From Microbacterium hydrocarbonoxydans (lineage in GTDB: Bacteria > Actinomycetota > Actinomycetes > Actinomycetales > Microbacteriaceae), in NCBI RefSeq assembly GCF_011752045.1, contig NZ_JAAKXW010000001.1, positions 1,488,001 through 1,552,000 of the forward strand: 64,000 bases of DNA, read 5' to 3'. Positions 60,013 to 64,000 of this stretch are shown here, one piece after another. The translations under genes and the position numbers were made by a program. How positions within the stretch are numbered: position 1 is the stretch's first letter; every line of letters starts with the position of its first letter. A model generated the notes under the pieces. The model ran no database searches. It was not told the DNA's origin and saw nothing but the letters and a program-made list of their open reading frames with translations.

Positions 60013-60960
60013 TCACCCGTAGAAGACGTAGCGCTTGCTGAGCTGGAACTGGGCGGCGGTGACCAGCATGATCAGCACCGTGAGCACGATTCCGATCGCC
60101 GAGGCGAGGCCGAAGTCGAGCTGCTGGAAGGCGGATTCGTAGATCACCATGACGGCGGTCCGGGTCTCGTCCCCGGGTCCGCCCCTGGTGAGGACGTACG
60201 GCTGGTCGAAGATCTGCAGGGCGCCGATGATCGCCATCACGCTGGCGACGAGCATCGTCGGGCTGACCAGCGGGAGCGTGATCTGGCGGAACTGCGTCCA
60301 GCCGGTGGCCCCGTCGAGCGAGGAGGCCTCGTAGACCTCCTTCGGGATCGCCGAGACGCCGCCGAGGAACAGCAGGAAGGTGAAGCCGAAGTTCTGCCAC
60401 ACGTAGACGAGGAGCACGACGATCTTCGCGCCGAACCCGGTGGTGAGCCAGCCGACCTTGCCGATGCCGACCCAGCCGAGGATCTGGTTGATCAGGCCGA
60501 ACTCCTGGTTGAACAGGTAGGCCATCACCAGCGACACGGATGCCGCCGACAGGATGAGCGGGAAGAACAGCGCCGACCGGAAGAAGGTGCGCAGCCAGTT
60601 CGGCATCTTCGACTGCACGAGCACCGCGAGCAGCAGCGCCACGGCGATCTGCAGCGTCACCGCGACGATGACGAAGCCGATCGTGTTGAGGAACGACACC
60701 CGCACGGTGGGGTTCGTGGCGAGGTCGACGAAGTTGCCGAACCCGATGAACTCCGGAGCGGTGATGATGTCCCAGCGGAAGAAGGCCAGGAGGAACGAGC
60801 CGATGATCGGCACGAAGCTGAACAGACCGAGACCGATGACGGTCGGGGCCAGGAACACCCAGATGAGCAGGCGGTTGCCGCGGCGCTTCTCCGGCGTGGG
60901 CTTGACGCCCTTGGGCACGGTCACGGCGCGCGTGCTGTCGATGGCGGTGGTAGACATCAT
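60013..60960 (-). CDS. CUT1-type ABC transporter permease 1, fructan locus
   Basis: A 315-residue MalF-type permease with six helices (RLLIWVFLAPTVIGLGLFSFVPIIGSFLLAF first). The EAA loop is YEASSLDGATGWTQFRQITLPLVSPT. It overlaps the binding-protein stop (ATGA). The operon encodes no ATPase. Confidence 0.92.
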   Translation of the reverse strand: MMSTTAIDSTRAVTVPKGVKPTPEKRRGNRLLIWVFLAPTVIGLGLFSFVPIIGSFLLAFFRWDIITAPEFIGFGNFVDLATNPTVRVSFLNTIGFVIVAVTLQIAVALLLAVLVQSKMPNWLRTFFRSALFFPLILSAASVSLVMAYLFNQEFGLINQILGWVGIGKVGWLTTGFGAKIVVLLVYVWQNFGFTFLLFLGGVSAIPKEVYEASSLDGATGWTQFRQITLPLVSPTMLVASVMAIIGALQIFDQPYVLTRGGPGDETRTAVMVIYESAFQQLDFGLASAIGIVLTVLIMLVTAAQFQLSKRYVFYG

Positions 60961-62339
60961 CGTCCCTTCAGTGCGACTTCGAGGTCACGCTGCATCGTCT
61001 CCAGCCCCCGCTTGACTCCGCCGGGGCCGTTGGTGATGGTCGAGACCACGTTCTTGAGCAGCGCGGACTCGACGGCCGCCTGCTGGGGCGGCGCGGGCAT
61101 CGGCGCCGTGGTCGGGAACTTCTCGAGGGTGTCGTAGAACACGTTCCAGTGCTTCGGTCCGACCCCGGCGCCGTAGAGCTCGTCGTTCACCGAGCGTCGC
61201 GCGACGTTGGAGTCCGGCTTGTTGTGCGCGATGCGCATGCCCTCCACGGTCGAGGTGTACTTCAGCCACTCCCAGGCCTCGTCCTTGCGCTGCGAGGTCG
61301 ACATGATCGCGTAGCCCGCGGTGCCGAACTGGTGGCGCTGGCCGCGCATCTTCGGGAAGTAGGTGACGTCGTAGTCGTCGTTCGCGAAGCCCGCCTCGTT
61401 GAGGCCCTGCACCCAGTAGCCGCCGGCGGGCGTCATGCCGACGCCGCCGCTGGAGAACAGCGCGACGAGCTCGTTGCCGCCGCCCTGCGCGGGGTTCGCG
61501 GCGAGGCCTTCGGAGACCATGCCCTGCAGCACCTCGAAGCTCTCGATGGTGCGGTCGTTCAGAGCATCCGCGTTCTCCCAGAGGAAGCCGCCGCCTCGGG
61601 GCTTCTCGTTCGGGTAGAACTCCTTCCAGAGCCAGTCGCCGCCCTTCGCCTTCTCCTCGGTGAGGAAGCTGGTCTCGTTCACGTAGAGCCAGGGCACGAC
61701 GCCGCCCCAGAGGCGGTTGTTCCAGAAGTAGGGCAGGAAGTTCCCCTCCGCCGACTTCTTCATCGTGCGCGCGACGTTCAGGAACTCGTCGAGCGTCCAG
61801 TTGTCGCTCGGGCGCTCGAGGCCGGCGCGCTCCAGCGAGCGGGTGTTGTAGAAGATGTTCGGCGCGTTGAAGTTGTCGGGCAGCTGGTAGAGGCTCCCCT
61901 TGTACATGAAGGCCTCGACGAGCGACGGATGCACGTCGTCGAAGTACTCCTTCATCTCGGCGGCGTCGCGCTGCACGAACTCGTCGAGCGGGTGCGCCAT
62001 GCGGGACGCGAACAGCTGCGTGCCCTCGGTGGCGACCATCACGACGTCCGGCGGGTTGCCCGCGGCGACCATGGTCAGGATCTTCGCGAAGAAGTTGCTC
62101 CAGTCCTGCCCCTGGATGGCGACGATGCGCACGGGGATGTCCGGATGCTTCCGCTGGAAGCCGTCGACGAGACCCTGCCGTGCCGCGGCATCCTGCGCCG
62201 TCCCGAACAGGGCGATGGTGAGGGCGTCGTCTCCGCGCCCCGGGATGTCGCCGCCGGTGAGTCGCGGCCACGAGACCGCGGTGCCGATCGCACCGAGGCC
62301 GAGAAGGGCGATCATCGCCCTCCGACTGAGCTCAACCAC
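60957..62339 (-). CDS. CUT1-type ABC transporter substrate-binding protein, fructan locus
   Basis: A 460-residue family 1 solute-binding protein. ALTIALFGTAQDAAARQGLVDGFQRKHPDIPVRIVAIQGQDW opens the fold; NPPDVVMVATEGTQLFASR and FNAPNIFYNTRSLERAGL follow. The leader LSRRAMIALLGLGAIGTAVS has twin arginines but no lipobox cysteine, unlike the other two binding proteins here, so the protein may be Tat-exported or anchored by an uncleaved leader. The start is a GTG at 62339. It leads the operon and is divergent from the LacI gene with two operators between. Likely ligand: a fructo-oligosaccharide or sucrose. Confidence 0.9.
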   Translation of the reverse strand: MVELSRRAMIALLGLGAIGTAVSWPRLTGGDIPGRGDDALTIALFGTAQDAAARQGLVDGFQRKHPDIPVRIVAIQGQDWSNFFAKILTMVAAGNPPDVVMVATEGTQLFASRMAHPLDEFVQRDAAEMKEYFDDVHPSLVEAFMYKGSLYQLPDNFNAPNIFYNTRSLERAGLERPSDNWTLDEFLNVARTMKKSAEGNFLPYFWNNRLWGGVVPWLYVNETSFLTEEKAKGGDWLWKEFYPNEKPRGGGFLWENADALNDRTIESFEVLQGMVSEGLAANPAQGGGNELVALFSSGGVGMTPAGGYWVQGLNEAGFANDDYDVTYFPKMRGQRHQFGTAGYAIMSTSQRKDEAWEWLKYTSTVEGMRIAHNKPDSNVARRSVNDELYGAGVGPKHWNVFYDTLEKFPTTAPMPAPPQQAAVESALLKNVVSTITNGPGGVKRGLETMQRDLEVALKGR

Positions 62340-62388
62340 TGTGTCGTCCTCTTGTCGTCCTGCCCGTCCGCCGGCCTTGGTGAACGGG

Positions 62389-62406
62389 TGCTGAATTGAT
62401 TCAGCA
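62389..62406. promoter_or_regulatory. LacI operator 1, fructan locus
   Basis: TGCTGAATTGATTCAGCA: 7-bp palindromic arms with a 4-base centre, 50 bp upstream of the binding-protein start. Shares both arms with the site at 62448. Confidence 0.85.
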
Positions 62407-62447
62407 GATTGAAGTTAGCATCCGCTCCCCCGCTGCACAAGAGTTTG

Positions 62448-62465
62448 TGCTGAAATGGTTCAGCA
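62448..62465. promoter_or_regulatory. LacI operator 2, fructan locus
   Basis: TGCTGAAATGGTTCAGCA, same arms as operator 1, 23 bp before the LacI start. Binding here would also block the repressor's own gene. Confidence 0.85.
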
Positions 62466-62487
62466 TCAGTGGGGGAAAGGAAGTCCG

Positions 62488-63513
62488 ATGGCGGAGCCGA
62501 AGGCCCGGAGAGTCACCCTGGCCGACGTCGCGCAGGCAGCCGGCATGTCGAAGTCCGCGGTGAGCATGATCCTCAACGAGCGGCCGGGAACCCGACTCTC
62601 CGAGGAAGCCGTGAAGCGGGTGCGGGCAGCCGCCGAGGAGCTCGGCTACCGGCCGGATCCCCAGGCGCAGAGCCTGCGTCTCGGGCGCACGAAGTCCATC
62701 GGCTTCATCTCCGACCAGGTCACGCTGACCCGCTACGCGTCGGCCATGATCAGCGGGGTGCTCGACGAGGCCAAGGCTCACGATCGCACCGTGCTGATCG
62801 CGGAGACGCGCGGCGATCCGGCGGAGCTCGCCCGCGCCGTGGACGCCATGCTCGACCGCCGCGTGGACGGCCTGCTCGTCGGGCAGATGGTCGCGCGACT
62901 GATCGACGTGCCGCAACTCCCCCGCGACGTGCCACTGGTCGTCGTGAACGGCACGACCTCACGCGATCACCCCAGCGTGCTCCCCGAGGAGCGGACGGCC
63001 GGCTACACCGTCGCGAAGCACCTCGTCGACGCCGGACATCGGCGGATCGGCATCGTCGGCGACATCCCCCGGCTGATGAACGACCCCCGAGGATCCGCGA
63101 CGATCCCCGACCGGTTCGCCGGCATGATGGCGGCGTTCGACGAGGCCGGGGTCGTCCCCGAGCGCGTCGAGGTCGACGAGTGGAACCCCTCGGCCGGGTA
63201 CTCCGGCGCGCACCGCATCCTCGACGCGCATCCCGACCTCACGGCGATCCTCGCCTGCAACGACAACGTCGCCTTCGGCGTGTACCAGGCGCTCGGCGAG
63301 CGCGGCATCCGCGTGCCCGATGACATCTCGGTCATCTCGTTCGACGACGAGGAGCTCGCGGAGTACCACCGCCCCGGCCTCACCACGGCCCGCCTCCCCT
63401 ACGAGGAGATGGGGCGCCGTGGCGTGCGGATGCTGCTGGGCGAGAGCGAGCCGGCGCACGAGCTCGTGCCGATGCCGCTCATCGTGCGGGAGTCGGTGCG
63501 GACGCTGGGCTGA
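62488..63513 (+). CDS. LacI-family repressor of the fructan operon
   Basis: A 341-residue regulator with helix-turn-helix VTLADVAQAAGMSKSAVSMILNERPG, hinge PDPQAQSLRLGRTKSIGF, and an effector domain ending ISVISFDDEELAEYHRPGLTTARLPYEEMG. The ATG at 62488 has GGAAAGGAAG upstream; the ATG at 62455 falls in operator 2 and is rejected. It is less similar to the other two LacI proteins than they are to each other. Likely inducer: a sucrose- or fructan-derived sugar. Confidence 0.92.
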   Translation: MAEPKARRVTLADVAQAAGMSKSAVSMILNERPGTRLSEEAVKRVRAAAEELGYRPDPQAQSLRLGRTKSIGFISDQVTLTRYASAMISGVLDEAKAHDRTVLIAETRGDPAELARAVDAMLDRRVDGLLVGQMVARLIDVPQLPRDVPLVVVNGTTSRDHPSVLPEERTAGYTVAKHLVDAGHRRIGIVGDIPRLMNDPRGSATIPDRFAGMMAAFDEAGVVPERVEVDEWNPSAGYSGAHRILDAHPDLTAILACNDNVAFGVYQALGERGIRVPDDISVISFDDEELAEYHRPGLTTARLPYEEMGRRGVRMLLGESEPAHELVPMPLIVRESVRTLG

Positions 63514-63530
63514 CCAGGGTCCGGCACCCG

Positions 63531-63627
63531 GCCGCCGCACGGATGCCGGGCCGCCGGCACGGATGTCAGATCAGATCCGCGATCAGGCCCGACAGGTGTG
63601 ATCTCGATCCGGCATCTGTGCGGCGCC
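63531..63627. repeat. Large imperfect hairpin downstream of the LacI gene
   Basis: The 19-base arms at 63531-63549 and 63609-63627 match at 17 positions (CGCACGGATGCCGG with CCGGCATCTGTGCG), with shorter pairings between. It resembles the CACGGATG-bearing hairpin at 57611. Probably a transcript end or a dispersed element. Confidence 0.55.
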
Positions 63628-63687
63628 CGGGCTGGGGAACCGAGACGAGGTCGCGCAGCCTCCATGGATCCCGTTCCGCTGATCAAC

Positions 63688-63720
63688 GACTGAAGGCCCC
63701 GCGTCGCGGGGCCTTCAGTC
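63688..63720. terminator. Bidirectional 15-bp hairpin terminator
   Basis: GACTGAAGGCCCCGC (63688-63702) and its complement (63706-63720) have a 3-base loop. It lies 6 bp past the 3' end of tRNA-Tyr (minus strand) and can also end the LacI transcript (plus strand). Confidence 0.85.
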
Positions 63721-63726
63721 ATGTGG

Positions 63727-63808
63727 TGGCGAGTGAGGGATTCGAACCCCCGAAGTCGAAGACGGCTGATTTACAGTCAGATCCCTTTGGCCACTTGGGT
63801 AACTCGCC
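63727..63808 (-). tRNA. tRNA-Tyr (GTA)
   Basis: An 82-nt class II tRNA: acceptor GGCGAGT pairs with ACTCGCC, the anticodon stem-loop CTGACTGTAAATCAG has anticodon GTA, there is a long variable arm, and the T-arm contains GGGTTCGAATCCC. CCA is not encoded in place. The long variable arm and anticodon make the identity firm. Confidence 0.95.
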
Positions 63809-63894
63809 AGAGCGCACCCGTCCGACTTGAACAGCCAACCGGGGGCACGAGTATCAATCATACCCGTCTGCGGCGGGCACGAGAAATCGACGGT

Positions 63895-64000
63895 TCAGCT
63901 GCCGTACACGCCGCGTTCGGCGTCGGCGAGCGACTCCGGCGTGCGCAGCAGTCCGCCCTCCGCGCGGCAGGTCGCAGCGGCGATGTCCATCGCCCGGACG
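63895..64000 (-). CDS. C-terminal end of an unidentified protein
   Basis: The last 34 codons of a gene that begins beyond the right edge: VRAMDIAAATCR, then AEGGLLRTPESLADAERGVYGS and a stop at 63895-63897. The alanine-rich helix followed by a short loop is like the end of several sugar-kinase families, which would fit a fructan locus, but 34 residues are too few to assign a family. Confidence 0.6.
   Translation of the reverse strand, partial: VRAMDIAAATCRAEGGLLRTPESLADAERGVYGS

Noticed and set aside
1..64000. Prophage, integrase, insertion sequence or plasmid origin
   Set aside because: I saw no transposase, integrase, phage structural gene, attachment-site duplication or replication gene; the tRNA genes are intact and not flanked by an integrase.

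Overview
The window reads as a chromosome segment of a high-GC actinobacterium of the family Microbacteriaceae, probably Microbacterium. The reasons are the GC-rich third codon positions, frequent GTG starts, ATGA/GTGA stop-start overlaps throughout operons, the rplM-rpsI-glmM arrangement, tRNA genes without encoded CCA, and a recurrent GGATGC/GCATCC hexamer. The assignment comes from reading the sequence only; no search was run.

1-18.6 kb is a surface-polysaccharide locus. It has galE, a probable polymerase or GT-C membrane protein, a nucleotidyltransferase, a GT2, a pyruvyltransferase-family protein and a Wzx-type flippase. Convergent to these runs a minus-strand operon for a bacillosamine-type start: PglF-like dehydratase, PglE-like aminotransferase, PglC-like phosphosugar transferase, PglD-like acetyltransferase and two GT4 enzymes. 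Two tandem BY-kinases follow, divergent from an unknown membrane-anchored protein. The first ~10 kb looks less GC-rich than the rest, as expected for exchangeable polysaccharide genes.

18.6-34.8 kb is mostly housekeeping: VanZ, Ppx/GppA, GtrA, GT2 and GT-C proteins, glmM-rpsI-rplM, an MBL-fold hydrolase, a GlxA regulator, an EEP-family hydrolase, truA, rraA, an APC permease, an HxlR regulator with an NmrA-type oxidoreductase, a GntR regulator, and a Tat-like exported protein overlapping a small membrane protein. That small protein has a paralogue at 20252-20428.

34.8-48.2 kb is the most interesting part. It encodes proteins that read as FrlB (fructosamine-6-phosphate deglycase), FrlD (fructosamine 6-kinase) and FrlC (psicoselysine-type epimerase), with a CUT1 ABC importer and a LacI regulator. 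Next to them lie a DadA-like FAD oxidase, a Gfo/Idh/MocA oxidoreductase, a polar amino-acid ABC importer and a second, paralogous LacI regulator. Both LacI regulators have twin palindromic operators built on an ACCGGT core. I read this as a two-armed locus for Amadori products or related sugar-amine conjugates. The FrlBCD arm is well supported; the link to the second arm is inference.

48.2-57.6 kb holds a LuxR-type regulator, a second Tat-like exported protein, homocysteine S-methyltransferase, tRNA-Met and tRNA-Thr, an anchored M23 peptidase, an IMPase, a membrane protein, an enoyl-CoA hydratase and an FBP-domain (EF-G-binding) protein. 57.7-63.5 kb is a fructan locus: cytoplasmic GH32 beta-fructosidase, CUT1 importer and a LacI regulator with twin TGCTGAA-N4-TTCAGCA operators. 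The window ends with tRNA-Tyr and the tail of an unidentified gene. Several long hairpins, including two copies of one 57-bp element, sit between genes.
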